A stretch of DNA of 40,247 bases, from positions 1 through 40,247 of the forward strand of contig JAFYYN010000176.1 of the NCBI GenBank assembly GCA_017557525.1. Reading direction: 5' to 3'. Numbering within the stretch: position 1 is the stretch's first letter; each line of letters starts with the position of its first letter. Under the pieces are notes generated by a model. That model worked only from the letters and a program-made list of their open reading frames with translations, was not told the origin of the DNA and ran no database searches. The DNA comes from Lachnospiraceae bacterium (GTDB lineage Bacteria; Bacillota; Clostridia; Lachnospirales; Lachnospiraceae). A program made the translations under genes and the position numbers. This document shows positions 22,784-32,181 of the stretch, piece after piece.

Positions 22784-24472
22784 ATGTTAAAATTCAGTGA
22801 GATGCCATATACGCGTCCGGATATGGAGAACCTTAAGAAAGTTTTGGCAGAGGCAACGGAAAAGATTTCTAATGCAAAGACTTATGAGGAATCGCATGAG
22901 CTTTTCTTGAAAGTACAGGAAGCAAGCGATGAGATGGGTACGCTGTATTCCATAGCCAGTGTGCGGAACACGATGGATACAGAGGACAAATTTTATGACG
23001 ATGAAGTTCTTTGGCTTCAGGAGGAGAACGCAAAACTGATACCGGATATAAATGCCTGGAACAAGGCATTGACGGGGTCACCGTTCCGTAAGGAATTCGA
23101 GGAGGAGTTCGGCTCCCAGCTGTTCAAAATGCTGGAAACTTCGCTCCTTACCGCTGATGAAAGGATAATCCCCGAGACGATCCGGGAAGGCGAGGTCACT
23201 CAGGAATATACAAAGACCACCGCACAGGCTACAACGGAACTTAACGGTGAAAAATGCAATTTCTACGGCTTGCTTAAATACATGGAGAGCACGGACAGGA
23301 AGGAAAGGAAGGATGCCTTCGAAGCCTGGGCTGCACTCTATGAGAAGATCAGTCCGAAGCTTGACGGGCAGTATTCAGAGCTGGTACAGCTGAGGGATAC
23401 CTCAGCACGTAAGATGGGCTTTAAGACGTATACGGAAATGGCATATCTTTCAAGTTGCCGATTTGACTATACAAGAGAAGATGTGGCTTGTTTCCGTGAG
23501 CAGATCCGCAAGGTTGTGACTCCTGCTGTTGCCGAGATCCACGAAAGACAGCGTAAGCATCTTGGAATAGATAAGATAAGGTATTATGATGAGGCGCTGA
23601 TATTCCCTGAAGGTAATGCGAAGCCTATAGGGACGACGCAGGAGCTCGTTGACAAGGCTCAGAAAATGTACAGGGAAATGAGCAGTGAGACCGGAGAGTT
23701 CTTCGATTTCATGAAAGAATATGAGCTCTTTGACCTTGAGACCCGTCCGGGTAAGCATATGGGCGGATATATGACGGCTTTCGGAACCTATAAAGCGCCT
23801 TTTATATTTTCTAATTTCAACGGGACGCTTGAGGATGTGAACGTGCTTACACATGAGGCAGGACATGCTTTTCAGGGATATATCGGCATGAGGAGTATTC
23901 CGGTAAGCGACATAACAAGCTCAACTCCGGAGATCAACGAAGTACATTCGATGTCCATGGAGCATTTCGCATATCCTTGGATGGATTCTTTCTTCGGGCC
24001 TAATGCAGAGAAGTACAGGATCTCACACCTGATCGGTGCGATAGGATGTATCCCTTACCTAGTGAGCATTGACGAATTCCAGCACAGGGTTTATGATGAT
24101 CTGGTAACTGACGCAAAGGAGCGCAGAAAAATCTGGCGCGAGATCGAACAGAAATATATGCCCTGGCGTGACTATGACGGTAATGCCTTCCTGGAAGAGG
24201 GAGGCTTCTGGATGCAGAAACAGCATCTGTTCCTTTATCCGTTCTATTATATTGAGTATGCTCTGGCTCAGATATGCGCATTTCAGTACTATGGCTGCAT
24301 GAAGGAAGACAGAAAGACTGCATGGAACGATTACCTTAACCTCTGTAAGGCAGGCGGGACAAAGGGGTATTTCGAGCTCTTGAAAATCGGCAACCTTCAG
24401 AGTCCCTTTAAGGAAGGAACCGTTGAAAAAGCAACAGGGCATGTTATTGAAGAGATAATGAAATCATATTGA
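22784..24472 (+). CDS. M3-family oligoendopeptidase (PepF/Pz-peptidase type)
   Basis: This 562-residue zinc peptidase has the H-E-x-x-H motif as HEAGH at residues 357-361, and the third ligand in the following helix TPEINEVHSMSMEHF near 385. The helical N-terminal half matches the M3B oligoendopeptidase family of Firmicutes (usual length 560-600). It cleaves short peptides in the cytoplasm. There is no signal peptide. The ATG at 22784 follows GGGAGG; an upstream in-frame codon at 22715 lies within the preceding gene and is not supported. The gap to the aldo/keto reductase is 55 bases without a clear terminator. Confidence 0.9.
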   Translation: MLKFSEMPYTRPDMENLKKVLAEATEKISNAKTYEESHELFLKVQEASDEMGTLYSIASVRNTMDTEDKFYDDEVLWLQEENAKLIPDINAWNKALTGSPFRKEFEEEFGSQLFKMLETSLLTADERIIPETIREGEVTQEYTKTTAQATTELNGEKCNFYGLLKYMESTDRKERKDAFEAWAALYEKISPKLDGQYSELVQLRDTSARKMGFKTYTEMAYLSSCRFDYTREDVACFREQIRKVVTPAVAEIHERQRKHLGIDKIRYYDEALIFPEGNAKPIGTTQELVDKAQKMYREMSSETGEFFDFMKEYELFDLETRPGKHMGGYMTAFGTYKAPFIFSNFNGTLEDVNVLTHEAGHAFQGYIGMRSIPVSDITSSTPEINEVHSMSMEHFAYPWMDSFFGPNAEKYRISHLIGAIGCIPYLVSIDEFQHRVYDDLVTDAKERRKIWREIEQKYMPWRDYDGNAFLEEGGFWMQKQHLFLYPFYYIEYALAQICAFQYYGCMKEDRKTAWNDYLNLCKAGGTKGYFELLKIGNLQSPFKEGTVEKATGHVIEEIMKSY

Positions 24473-24492
24473 ATGAAACCGGAGTCTTTTAG

Positions 24493-25326
24493 ATGAAAAT
24501 AATAAATCTCATTGAAAATACGGAGGGCGAAAACATGTGTAAATCTGCACATGGACTTTCGTTTTACATCGAGACGGAAAAGCATAAACTGCTTTTAGAT
24601 CTCGGACCTTCTGAGGAAACGATACAAAATGCAAACACACTGGGTATAGACCTGTCAATGGTAGACACTGTCATATTAAGTCATGGGCATTACGATCATT
24701 CAGGAGGGATAATCCCGTTTTCAAAAATCAATGATAAAGCTCTTATATATATGCAAAAGTCTGCTATGGACGATTATTATGCGGATGATGGTGTAGGCGC
24801 TCCGGAGAGATACAGATATATCGGGATTGACAAGGCGATAGGGGATCTTCCGCAGACAAGACTTATAAGCGGTGACATGAAAATTGACGATGAACTGGAA
24901 GTGTTTACGATCAAGGCAAGGAGCCATAAACTGCCTTTCACCAATAAAAGACTACTTATAAAAAAAGGTAATGGATTTCAAAGTGATGATTTTTGTCATG
25001 AGCATTTTCTTGTAATCCATTCGGACGGGAAATTGGTGATTATGTCAGGATGCGCGCATAATGGGATACTCAGCATACTTGATGAATATGTCAGTATTTT
25101 CGGGAAAGTACCTGATATGGTAATCAGCGGATTTCATCTGATGAAGAAAACTGATTATCGGGATAATGAAATCAGGGAGATTAAGGAAATTGCCGAAGAA
25201 CTTAAAAAATTTCCAACAAGATTTTTCACCTGTCATTGTACCGGTGTCGCCGCTTTTGACATAATGAAGGAGATACTTGGTGACAGCCTTGAATATGTCC
25301 ACAGCGGAGAAGAAATAAGGATTTGA
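24493..25326 (+). CDS. MBL-fold protein of the COG1237 (RFAP-synthase-like) family
   Basis: This 277-residue metallo-beta-lactamase fold protein has ILSHGHYDHSGG (H-x-H-x-D-H), a SGCAHNGI element, GFHL and a terminal FTCHCTG. This set, with Cys-Ala-His and Cys-His-Cys-Thr-Gly, is characteristic of COG1237, named after archaeal ribofuranosylaminobenzene phosphate (RFAP) synthase; in bacteria these proteins do not make methanopterin and their substrate is unknown. GGAG precedes the ATG. It follows the peptidase gene by 20 bases and precedes a PAP2 phosphatase by 37. Confidence 0.85.
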   Translation: MKIINLIENTEGENMCKSAHGLSFYIETEKHKLLLDLGPSEETIQNANTLGIDLSMVDTVILSHGHYDHSGGIIPFSKINDKALIYMQKSAMDDYYADDGVGAPERYRYIGIDKAIGDLPQTRLISGDMKIDDELEVFTIKARSHKLPFTNKRLLIKKGNGFQSDDFCHEHFLVIHSDGKLVIMSGCAHNGILSILDEYVSIFGKVPDMVISGFHLMKKTDYRDNEIREIKEIAEELKKFPTRFFTCHCTGVAAFDIMKEILGDSLEYVHSGEEIRI

Positions 25327-25363
25327 ACCTCAAAATGTTTTCATAACAATTGAAAGGAACACG

Positions 25364-26338
25364 ATGGATATTGATATTCTTTTAGGTTTACAGGAATTCC
25401 GGAATGGAGCCGGTTCATTTTTAGCTGATTTTCTTGCAAAAATGACCTATTTGGGTGAACTGAATACCGTGCTTGTAATTATGGCTCTGGTATACTGGGC
25501 TGTGAGCAAGGATCTTGGAACTTATTTATTTATGGGCTGGAGTGGAAACAGACTTGTAAATGGTATGCTTAAAGTGACAGCATGTGCTTACAGACCGTGG
25601 GTCAGGGATGCCAGAATTATACCATATGGTAATTCTATCACTACGGCAACAGGATATTCTTTCCCGAGCGGGCATACCATGAATGCCGCAACAGTATTTG
25701 GGGGCGGGGCACTGAAAAAAGAAGCTCCGCGTGCGTTCCGTATACTCTTGGGAGTTCTTGTTGTGCTTGTTGCCTTTAGCCGTATTTATCTTGGCGTACA
25801 TACTCCTCAGGATGTCCTTACCGGTGCTGTTTGCGGAACCTTGGTCATGCTACTTGTCATGAAGCTTATGACATGGCTGACTAAGCATCCTGGAAAAGAT
25901 ATACTTGTGGCCTGCATAGGCATAGCACTCGCAGTTATTGTTGGAATATATGCTGCACTCAAGCAGTATCCTACCGATTATGATGCGGAAGGCAAACTGC
26001 TGGTAGACGGTGCAAAAATGGCAAACGATACTTTCAAGGGAATTGGATGGTGTTCAGCATTCCTTATCGGGTGGGTGCTTGAAAGGCGGTTTGTTGGATT
26101 TTCAACTGATATTCCCATGATGAAACGTATCAGCCGGATAGTATCGGGGCTTATAAGCTATTATGTTATAAGCCTGATCGCTGTTCCTTTGCTGAAAAAT
26201 TGGATTTCGGGCGCCGCCGGAACGATTATTACTTGTTTTATACAGATGTTTTTTATATCGTTTATTTTCCCTTGGGGTATAAAGCATTTTGAAAAATCAG
26301 GTATAAAAACCAATGCGGTAAAAAAAGCAAAGAAGTAG
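25364..26338 (+). CDS. PAP2-superfamily membrane phosphatase
   Basis: This 324-residue protein with about seven transmembrane helices has all three PAP2 motifs: K-x6-R-P in [13 protein letters not shown] in YSFPSGHTM, and S-R-x5-H-x3-D in [12 protein letters not shown]. The catalytic His and Arg face the outside in this family. It may dephosphorylate undecaprenyl pyrophosphate or phosphatidic acid. The last 120 residues form extra helices and a basic tail (KKAKK), a longer C-terminus than the minimal 200-residue enzymes. RBS AAAGGAA. It is followed after 40 bases by the secreted xylanase gene without an evident promoter between. Confidence 0.85.
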   Translation: MDIDILLGLQEFRNGAGSFLADFLAKMTYLGELNTVLVIMALVYWAVSKDLGTYLFMGWSGNRLVNGMLKVTACAYRPWVRDARIIPYGNSITTATGYSFPSGHTMNAATVFGGGALKKEAPRAFRILLGVLVVLVAFSRIYLGVHTPQDVLTGAVCGTLVMLLVMKLMTWLTKHPGKDILVACIGIALAVIVGIYAALKQYPTDYDAEGKLLVDGAKMANDTFKGIGWCSAFLIGWVLERRFVGFSTDIPMMKRISRIVSGLISYYVISLIAVPLLKNWISGAAGTIITCFIQMFFISFIFPWGIKHFEKSGIKTNAVKKAKK

Positions 26339-26378
26339 TGGTCAGTTTGGGGATATTACAGACAGAAAGGAGGCTTGC

Positions 26379-27566
26379 ATGAAAAGATACAGGAGACTGA
26401 TTGTTTTGATATTATCGCTGACAGTATTTATCATGTCATCTTTACCGAACTACAAGAATGTTAAAGCAGCGACCGTAATCAGGGACAGTATCGAAGGCAG
26501 GGATGGAAGCTACACATATTCGCTGTGGAAGGACTATGGGACTACCAGTATGACCATAAACGGAGACGGTAAATTTGAATGCTCCTGGAAGGACATCGGA
26601 AATGCGCTGTTCCGTGAGGGGATAAAATTTGACTGTACGAAAAAGTTTTCGGAGATTGGAGATATCACTGTTGAATATGGGGTGGATTATCAGCCCGATG
26701 GAAATTCCTATTTGTGCGTATACGGTTGGTCGAGAGATCCGCTGATAGAATATTACATCGTAGACAGCTGGGGAAGCTGGCGTCCGCCCGGAGCAGAATC
26801 CAAAGGGACTGTCAAGGTAGATGGCGGAACATATGACATATATGAGACTACACGTGTAAATCAGCCTTCAATTGACGGGAATACAACATTTAAGCAGTAC
26901 TGGAGCGTGCGTACTTCGAAACGGACCAGCGGTACTATTTCTGTTACCGAACATTTTAAGGCATGGGAAAAGCTTGGAATGAAACTCGGTAATCTGTATG
27001 AGGCATCCCTGACGATCGAGGGATACCAGAGCAATGGCTGGGCTGACGTGTATTCAAATACGATAACTATAGGCAAAGTATCATCAGGAAGTAATGACAG
27101 CGAAAAAACCAATAGCGTTTCCGATTCAGCTATCAGATCAGAATATGAATGCGAAGACATGGTTAAGAGCGGACCGTATGCAGGCAATATCAGCTCACCA
27201 TTTAACGGAGCAGCACTTTATGCAAATAGTGACAGTGCTTCAACTACGATAAAATTTTCTTCTAAAACTCATGATTTTACTCTGCGAGGTGCTTCAAACG
27301 GAACGAATACGGCCAGGGTTGATCTAGTGATCGGTGGCAAGACAGTAGGTTCATATTATTTGGAAGGAAACACAAAAGAATACACCATTGAAAATGTTTC
27401 GCATAAGACCGGTAAGCAGACAGTTGAGCTTGTTGTGACTACGGATGACGGGACCTGGGATGCATTTATCGATTGTCTGATAATAGAGAACAGTAATATC
27501 AAGAAAGTGGTCATAGCCGCAGCTAAGGCAGTTGCTGTAAATTTTAAATCTGCACTGAAAAAATAA
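26379..27566 (+). CDS. Secreted GH11 endo-xylanase with CBM36-like module
   Basis: This 395-residue protein has a signal peptide (about residues 1-30: basic start, hydrophobic core, A-A cleavage near KA/AT). The GH11 beta-jelly roll occupies about 36-232. The two catalytic glutamates are E124 in [17 protein letters not shown] (nucleophile) and E214 in [11 protein letters not shown] (acid/base). A short Ser/Asn linker leads to a second beta-sandwich (about 254-370) with ECEDM at its start and TWDAFID at its end, which resembles CBM36, a calcium-dependent xylan-binding module. The final 25 residues are an unusual basic/hydrophobic tail. It would cleave xylan outside the cell. AAGGAGG precedes the ATG. 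Its 3' end meets the convergent AraC gene within three bases. Confidence 0.9.
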   Translation: MKRYRRLIVLILSLTVFIMSSLPNYKNVKAATVIRDSIEGRDGSYTYSLWKDYGTTSMTINGDGKFECSWKDIGNALFREGIKFDCTKKFSEIGDITVEYGVDYQPDGNSYLCVYGWSRDPLIEYYIVDSWGSWRPPGAESKGTVKVDGGTYDIYETTRVNQPSIDGNTTFKQYWSVRTSKRTSGTISVTEHFKAWEKLGMKLGNLYEASLTIEGYQSNGWADVYSNTITIGKVSSGSNDSEKTNSVSDSAIRSEYECEDMVKSGPYAGNISSPFNGAALYANSDSASTTIKFSSKTHDFTLRGASNGTNTARVDLVIGGKTVGSYYLEGNTKEYTIENVSHKTGKQTVELVVTTDDGTWDAFIDCLIIENSNIKKVVIAAAKAVAVNFKSALKK

Positions 27567-27569
27567 AGA

Positions 27570-28469
27570 TTAAGGGTGAGCTTCGCCGGAGTATCGATGC
27601 TGACGGCCTTTGGTGCGATAATCTCTGGGAGGCATTCCCATCTGTTCACGAAATACCCTGTTAAAATAGCTTATATTGTCAAATCCGCAGTCTGCAGCAA
27701 TCTTCGTGATCTTGTCTTCGGAGACGATCAAACGCTCGGATGCCTTAATCACGCGGATACGGTTTAAAAATGTAAAAGGAGCATAACCTGTTAGGGCTCT
27801 GAAACGATGGCAGAAATGGCTTTCACTGTAGCCTGACAGTTCTGAAAGCTCTGAAAGTGTTACATGCCTGTCAAAGTTCTTTAATAGATAGTCAACACCT
27901 TTTTGGATGCCTTCTTTGGAGGCATCTGTTTTTATCTGTCTGTTTATCCTCTCACAGACGGTATTATATATTTCCTGCACATTTATCAGTATTTCGCCGA
28001 TAAGACGCATTTCATATTTTTCTATCGGCTGTTCCGAATAACCGGTAAAATGAGAGAGGCGATCAAGGCTCTCTTTGTGTTCGGGTGCCCCGTGTCTTAA
28101 AATCATAACGGATTCCGTACGGTTTTCTGATAATGTGCTGACATACAGGTTACGCTCACCCCCTGCGTATCCTGACAGCCATCCAAGTGAAAATACCAAT
28201 GCGCTGTAGCGGCACGGATCCCCGGGGGCCTTATCCGCATTATGTGTCAGAAACGGAGGAATAAAAACAGCATCTCCGCTAAAGAGTTCGTATACCTCGT
28301 TTTCCACACAAAAAGAAACAGTTCCCTTCTCCAGGAAGAAAAACTCTGCTTCCGGATGGCAGTGCAGGTAGAGAGCGTTAGTATTGTCGCCACCGACATA
28401 TGTATGATGGATTGAGAAGGGTCTTGCCTCGGTTTCGTGATTTATTTTTTCGAGTTTGTTTATGTTCAT
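27570..28469 (-). CDS. AraC-family regulator with cupin ligand domain, of the xylan locus
   Basis: This 299-residue protein has an N-terminal cupin-type sensor (LYLHCHPEAEFFFLEKG, then VFIPPFLTHNADK) and a C-terminal double HTH (about 200-295: VTLSELSELSGYSESHFCHR first, SERLIVSEDKITKIAADCGF second, and a closing REQMGMPPRDYR motif). Such regulators usually activate sugar-degradation genes on binding an oligosaccharide. The start at 28469 is supported by AGGGA on the minus strand; the open frame extends further upstream but that part covers the promoter. It is transcribed away from GH31/GH43 and towards GH11, so it probably controls both. A promoter is seen at 28548-28577. Confidence 0.88.
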   Translation of the reverse strand: MNINKLEKINHETEARPFSIHHTYVGGDNTNALYLHCHPEAEFFFLEKGTVSFCVENEVYELFSGDAVFIPPFLTHNADKAPGDPCRYSALVFSLGWLSGYAGGERNLYVSTLSENRTESVMILRHGAPEHKESLDRLSHFTGYSEQPIEKYEMRLIGEILINVQEIYNTVCERINRQIKTDASKEGIQKGVDYLLKNFDRHVTLSELSELSGYSESHFCHRFRALTGYAPFTFLNRIRVIKASERLIVSEDKITKIAADCGFDNISYFNRVFREQMGMPPRDYRTKGRQHRYSGEAHP

Positions 28470-28547
28470 GGTAAATTCCCTGGTTAAGCCTTTCCCTGAC
28501 AGCCATTTGGATGCGTCTAGTGTATTTTGACTTTGAATTATAACAAA

Positions 28548-28577
28548 ATAGTACAATAATTTCACGGTATATGTCAA
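28548..28577 (-). promoter_or_regulatory. Promoter of the AraC gene
   Basis: On the minus strand TTGACA (28577-28572) and TACTAT (28553-28548) are 18 bases apart. A second candidate -10, TATAAT at 28542-28537, has no good partner. It lies back-to-back with the GH31 promoter region. Confidence 0.5.
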
Positions 28578-28604
28578 GTTTTTTATAAATTATTGCAATA
28601 TAAT
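28576..28604 (+). promoter_or_regulatory. Likely promoter of GH31-GH43, weak -35
   Basis: A perfect TATAAT is present at 28599-28604, 57 bases before the GH31 ATG. The -35 position (28576-28581, AAGTTT) is poor. A weak -35 fits an activator-dependent promoter, here plausibly the divergent AraC protein. The site overlaps the -35 box of the araC promoter. Confidence 0.45.
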
Positions 28605-28660
28605 ACTATTAAGATGCAGTTAAAGACAGCTATATATTTCAGAAAGTATGGAGGGAAAAC

Positions 28661-30640
28661 ATGGGAAAGATAGTAATAGACGGAAAAAGACTGGTCTATC
28701 AGAGAAAAGATGAGCTGACAGTCATTGAGCCCTATGGGGCAAACTGTCTGAGGTGCCGCAGTACGCGTAATGGAAAGTTGCTTGAAGAAAACTGGACGGT
28801 CCAACCGCCTGTTACGGAAGATGCCTGTGTGATAACAGGAGACGCCTCAAAAGCCACCATTCAAAATGGTATAGTAAGTGCGACCATTGAGGCCGGTCAG
28901 ATCTGGTACGGCGGAATAATTACCTTTTACAGATACGGCAAACAGATCCTTCACAGCAGGTTTGAAGGAGATTATTCTAATAGGAATCAGCATGTAGAAG
29001 GAGACCATTATCGTATTCAGGTCATATTTGATGCAAACGAGGGAGAGCATTTTTACGGCTTAGGTCAGGAACAGGTGGATCTTTTTGACAGAAAAGGCAG
29101 TACCTGCCAGATTATACATTACAATACGAAATCTACAATTCCGGTTATTTATTCTTCTCTTGGGTATGGGTTTTTCTGGAACAATCCTGCACCGGGCAGG
29201 TGCGAAACAACAAGGAACCATACCATGTTTGTCGCCGACAGTGCTTATCAGGCAGATTATTTCATATATGCAGGGGATACTCCCGCTGATGTAATGAAAA
29301 TATACTGTGACCTGACCGGATATGCTCCGGAATTTCCTCGCTGGGCTGCCGGTTTCTGGCAGTGCAAGCTGCGTTATGAAAGCCAGGAGGATCTTCTTTC
29401 GACAGCAAGGGAATACAAAAAACGCGGAATTCCCATTGATGCAATTGTCATAGATTATTTTCACTGGACTGAGCAGGGTGAATGGAAATTTGACCCGAAA
29501 TACTGGCCTGATCCTAAGGCGATGGTTGAGGAGCTTAAGGAAATGGGTATCGAACTGGTGGTTTCCATCTGGCCAACAATCAACCCGAAAAGCGAAAATT
29601 ATCTGGAGATGAGTGAAGGGAATATGCTGATCCGGACTGAAAACGGTCAGTATGGCACATTTGACTTTTACGGACAGCAGACATTCATTGATGTGACAAA
29701 TCCCGATACCAGGGAATTTGTATGGGGAAAAGTAAAAGAAAATTATTATAATTACGGTATAAAAACCTTTTGGCTGGATGAGGCAGAACCTGAGGTACAT
29801 CCCCAGCAGCCTTCACATCTTAAATACCACCTTGGAAATGGGGCACAGGTAGCACAATTATATCCGTATTACTATGCCAAAACTTTCTATGATGGCCTGA
29901 AGGCAGAAGGGGAACAGCCGATTTCGCTTACAAGGGCGGCTTACCCGGGCAGTCAGAAATATGGTGCAATTGTCTGGAACGGAGATATCCCGTCCACCTT
30001 TGAGGCACTTAAAATGAGCATTAAGAGCGGCCTTTCCATGGGAATGTGCGGAATTCCCTGGTGGAATTCCGATATAGGGGGTTTCCTTTTTGGCGATATT
30101 GAAAGCGATTATTTCCGGGAGCTTATAGTACGCTGGTTCCAGTTCGGTGTTTTCTGCCCGGTAATGCGTCTTCATGGTGCCAGAAAAAAACAGTCGGATT
30201 ACGTTCCGCGTCATCCCGGTATTATCGAGCCAAGTGGCGGAGACAACGAAATCTGGCGTTTTGGAGATGACAATTATCCTGTCCTGAAATCATTGATCGA
30301 GCTTAGGGAACGCCTTAAGGATTATACATGTAAATACATGGATGAAGCATCCCGTACCGGTGCACCCATCATGCGTCCCATGTTCTGGGAGTACCCTGAT
30401 GATAAGGAATGCTATCTGCTGGAAGACCAGTATTTTTATGGGAAGGATATAATCTTCGCACCGATATACCGACAGGGTGAAGTTGAAAGGGAGGTTTATT
30501 TGCCCAAAGGAAACTGGATCAACGCTCTGACAAAAGAGAAAATATCGGGCGGGAAGACTATTTTGTGTAAGGCAAAGCTTAATGAATTCATTGCTTTCGT
30601 AAGGGAAGGAAGCGATGTTTTAAGCTGTTTTACTGAATAA
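28661..30640 (+). CDS. GH31 alpha-xylosidase-like enzyme, cytoplasmic
   Basis: This 659-residue GH31 protein has an N-terminal beta domain, a (beta/alpha)8 barrel and a C-terminal beta domain. The catalytic nucleophile is D373 in FWLDEAEPE and the acid/base is D442 in VWNGDIPSTFE. The WLDEAEPE and FWQCKLRYESQEDL sequences are nearer to the bacterial alpha-xylosidase (YicI-like) branch than to alpha-glucosidases, but specificity is inferred. There is no signal peptide, so it would remove alpha-xylose or related residues from imported oligosaccharides. Strong GGAGGG before the ATG. It is followed after 14 bases by GH43, forming an operon under the AraC-divergent promoter. Confidence 0.88.
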   Translation: MGKIVIDGKRLVYQRKDELTVIEPYGANCLRCRSTRNGKLLEENWTVQPPVTEDACVITGDASKATIQNGIVSATIEAGQIWYGGIITFYRYGKQILHSRFEGDYSNRNQHVEGDHYRIQVIFDANEGEHFYGLGQEQVDLFDRKGSTCQIIHYNTKSTIPVIYSSLGYGFFWNNPAPGRCETTRNHTMFVADSAYQADYFIYAGDTPADVMKIYCDLTGYAPEFPRWAAGFWQCKLRYESQEDLLSTAREYKKRGIPIDAIVIDYFHWTEQGEWKFDPKYWPDPKAMVEELKEMGIELVVSIWPTINPKSENYLEMSEGNMLIRTENGQYGTFDFYGQQTFIDVTNPDTREFVWGKVKENYYNYGIKTFWLDEAEPEVHPQQPSHLKYHLGNGAQVAQLYPYYYAKTFYDGLKAEGEQPISLTRAAYPGSQKYGAIVWNGDIPSTFEALKMSIKSGLSMGMCGIPWWNSDIGGFLFGDIESDYFRELIVRWFQFGVFCPVMRLHGARKKQSDYVPRHPGIIEPSGGDNEIWRFGDDNYPVLKSLIELRERLKDYTCKYMDEASRTGAPIMRPMFWEYPDDKECYLLEDQYFYGKDIIFAPIYRQGEVEREVYLPKGNWINALTKEKISGGKTILCKAKLNEFIAFVREGSDVLSCFTE

Positions 30641-30654
30641 GATCGGAGGATAAA

Positions 30655-32046
30655 ATGAGTAAATTAACAGTTTATACAAGAGAACCTAATCCGGAAGCTT
30701 ATCCTTTCGGATTGTCATCCGCAGTACATTTTTCAGTAGAGATTGAAGGGAAAACCATTGCCCTGAACAATAATTATGGCATTCTTTTTGCTAGGGGGGA
30801 GATTTCAGATAAAAATACGATTATACCGTTAGGGATAGAAGGTCCTGTAATCTTCTCAGATGAAGACGGCTCAATTGTGGTTGCGGGAAAGAGGATTCAT
30901 GAACCTGAAAAGCCGTATGCAGCGGACAAAGGCAGGATGTGGGCATGGAAGACAAGAGATCTGGCCCATTTTGAGACACTTGGTGTTGTGGGATCTGACT
31001 GGATTGAGGGACATAACCCGGGAAGCATAATAGAAATAAACGAAGAACTTGCCCAAAATGCGGTAAAGTTCTGGAACCCGCCTGTGACCGCTGACGATCC
31101 GACGGTTACAAAATACCGGTTCCCGCTTGCAAAGGGTTATGGAGATCCGGTCATCTTTCACTGGAAGGGGAAATGGTATTTTATTTCCACAAGCGATAAT
31201 ACTCACGATGTCGGGATTTATGTCAGAGAAGCTGATTCTGTTCCTGAACTGTTCGTACCCGGAGTCACAGAGCATTTAATCCTGCCGTATGACGAAGAAA
31301 GGGCTCTGATACAGACATTCTGGGCTCCTGAGTTCCATGTTATAGGAGGGGAGCTATATATCCTTTTTGCAGTGAGTGGAAAGCAGTGGGGACCACAGTG
31401 CCATTTAATGAAGCTGAAAGAAAACGGAACGATTACAGATCCCGAAAGCTGGGAGAACCCTGTAAGAGTATTACGCAAAGACGGGTCCTCGCTTGCCGGT
31501 GAAGCCATCACCCTGGACATGACATATTTTAAGGCCGGCAGGGGCTCTTATGTGGCATGGTCCTACAGAGAGCACATTGGCAGACCTGAAGATACGGGAT
31601 CAATGATCTATATCGCATCGATTGACGAAAACGAGCCCTGGAAACTGACAAGCGATCCGGTTTTACTTTCAAGACCTCTGTTTGGCTGGGAAAACCTGGA
31701 AGGGACCATAAATAATGAGGCACCATACACCTTTATAAGAAACGGGAAAGTATATCTTACATATTCCGGAGGATCTGCAAATTCATATACATATGCTGTC
31801 GGGTTGTTTACAGCTGATCAGGATGCGGACCTTCTTGATATTAATTCATGGACGAAGAGTATTTCTCCGATCCTGACTTTCTATTCTGTAGAAGAGTATG
31901 GTCCGGGACATAATTCATTTTTCCGGGACGAGAATGATAACCTGATGATCGCATACCACGGTGAAATGGATATTCATGAACACTTAAGATGTGATATGAT
32001 CCGAAGCGTGCGTTTCAAGGATGACGGAACCCCATATTTTGTATAG
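30655..32046 (+). CDS. GH43-type enzyme with N-terminal extension, cytoplasmic
   Basis: This 463-residue protein has a five-bladed propeller with GH43 signatures: D164 in GYGDPVIFHW as base, WAPEFHVIGGELYILFA (223-239) around a family-typical second blade, E355 in NNEAPYTFIRNGKVYLTYSG as acid, and H419 in GPGHNSFF. The 150 N-terminal residues before the propeller are unusual and may form a separate domain. No signal peptide. A role as alpha-L-arabinofuranosidase or related exo-enzyme on imported oligosaccharides fits the neighbouring GH31 gene. GGAGG precedes the ATG. A strong terminator follows seven bases after the stop. Confidence 0.85.
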   Translation: MSKLTVYTREPNPEAYPFGLSSAVHFSVEIEGKTIALNNNYGILFARGEISDKNTIIPLGIEGPVIFSDEDGSIVVAGKRIHEPEKPYAADKGRMWAWKTRDLAHFETLGVVGSDWIEGHNPGSIIEINEELAQNAVKFWNPPVTADDPTVTKYRFPLAKGYGDPVIFHWKGKWYFISTSDNTHDVGIYVREADSVPELFVPGVTEHLILPYDEERALIQTFWAPEFHVIGGELYILFAVSGKQWGPQCHLMKLKENGTITDPESWENPVRVLRKDGSSLAGEAITLDMTYFKAGRGSYVAWSYREHIGRPEDTGSMIYIASIDENEPWKLTSDPVLLSRPLFGWENLEGTINNEAPYTFIRNGKVYLTYSGGSANSYTYAVGLFTADQDADLLDINSWTKSISPILTFYSVEEYGPGHNSFFRDENDNLMIAYHGEMDIHEHLRCDMIRSVRFKDDGTPYFV

Positions 32047-32052
32047 GTATTT

Positions 32053-32083
32053 ACAGTGGCCTGACGGGCCACTGTTTTCTTTA
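32053..32083 (+). terminator. Terminator of the GH31-GH43 operon
   Basis: ACAGTGGCC (32053-32061) pairs perfectly with GGCCACTGT (32067-32075), followed by a T-rich stretch. Confidence 0.9.
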
Positions 32084-32088
32084 TGTGC

Positions 32089-32117
32089 TTGATACTTTTG
32101 TTAAAAAATGGTATATT
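32089..32117 (+). promoter_or_regulatory. Promoter of the amidohydrolase unit
   Basis: TTGATA (32089-32094), a 17-base A/T-rich spacer and TATATT (32112-32117), 65 bases before the ATG. Confidence 0.65.
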
Positions 32118-32181
32118 ATAAAGTGAGGGCAAAGAAAAGAGAAAAGAATTTACAGAAAAAGGTTTTTGAGGATAAAATATT

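Noticed and set aside
29060-29800. Long minus-strand frame inside the GH31 gene
   Set aside because: Complement of a well-conserved glycosidase; cysteine- and phenylalanine-rich translation without any recognisable domain or start signal.
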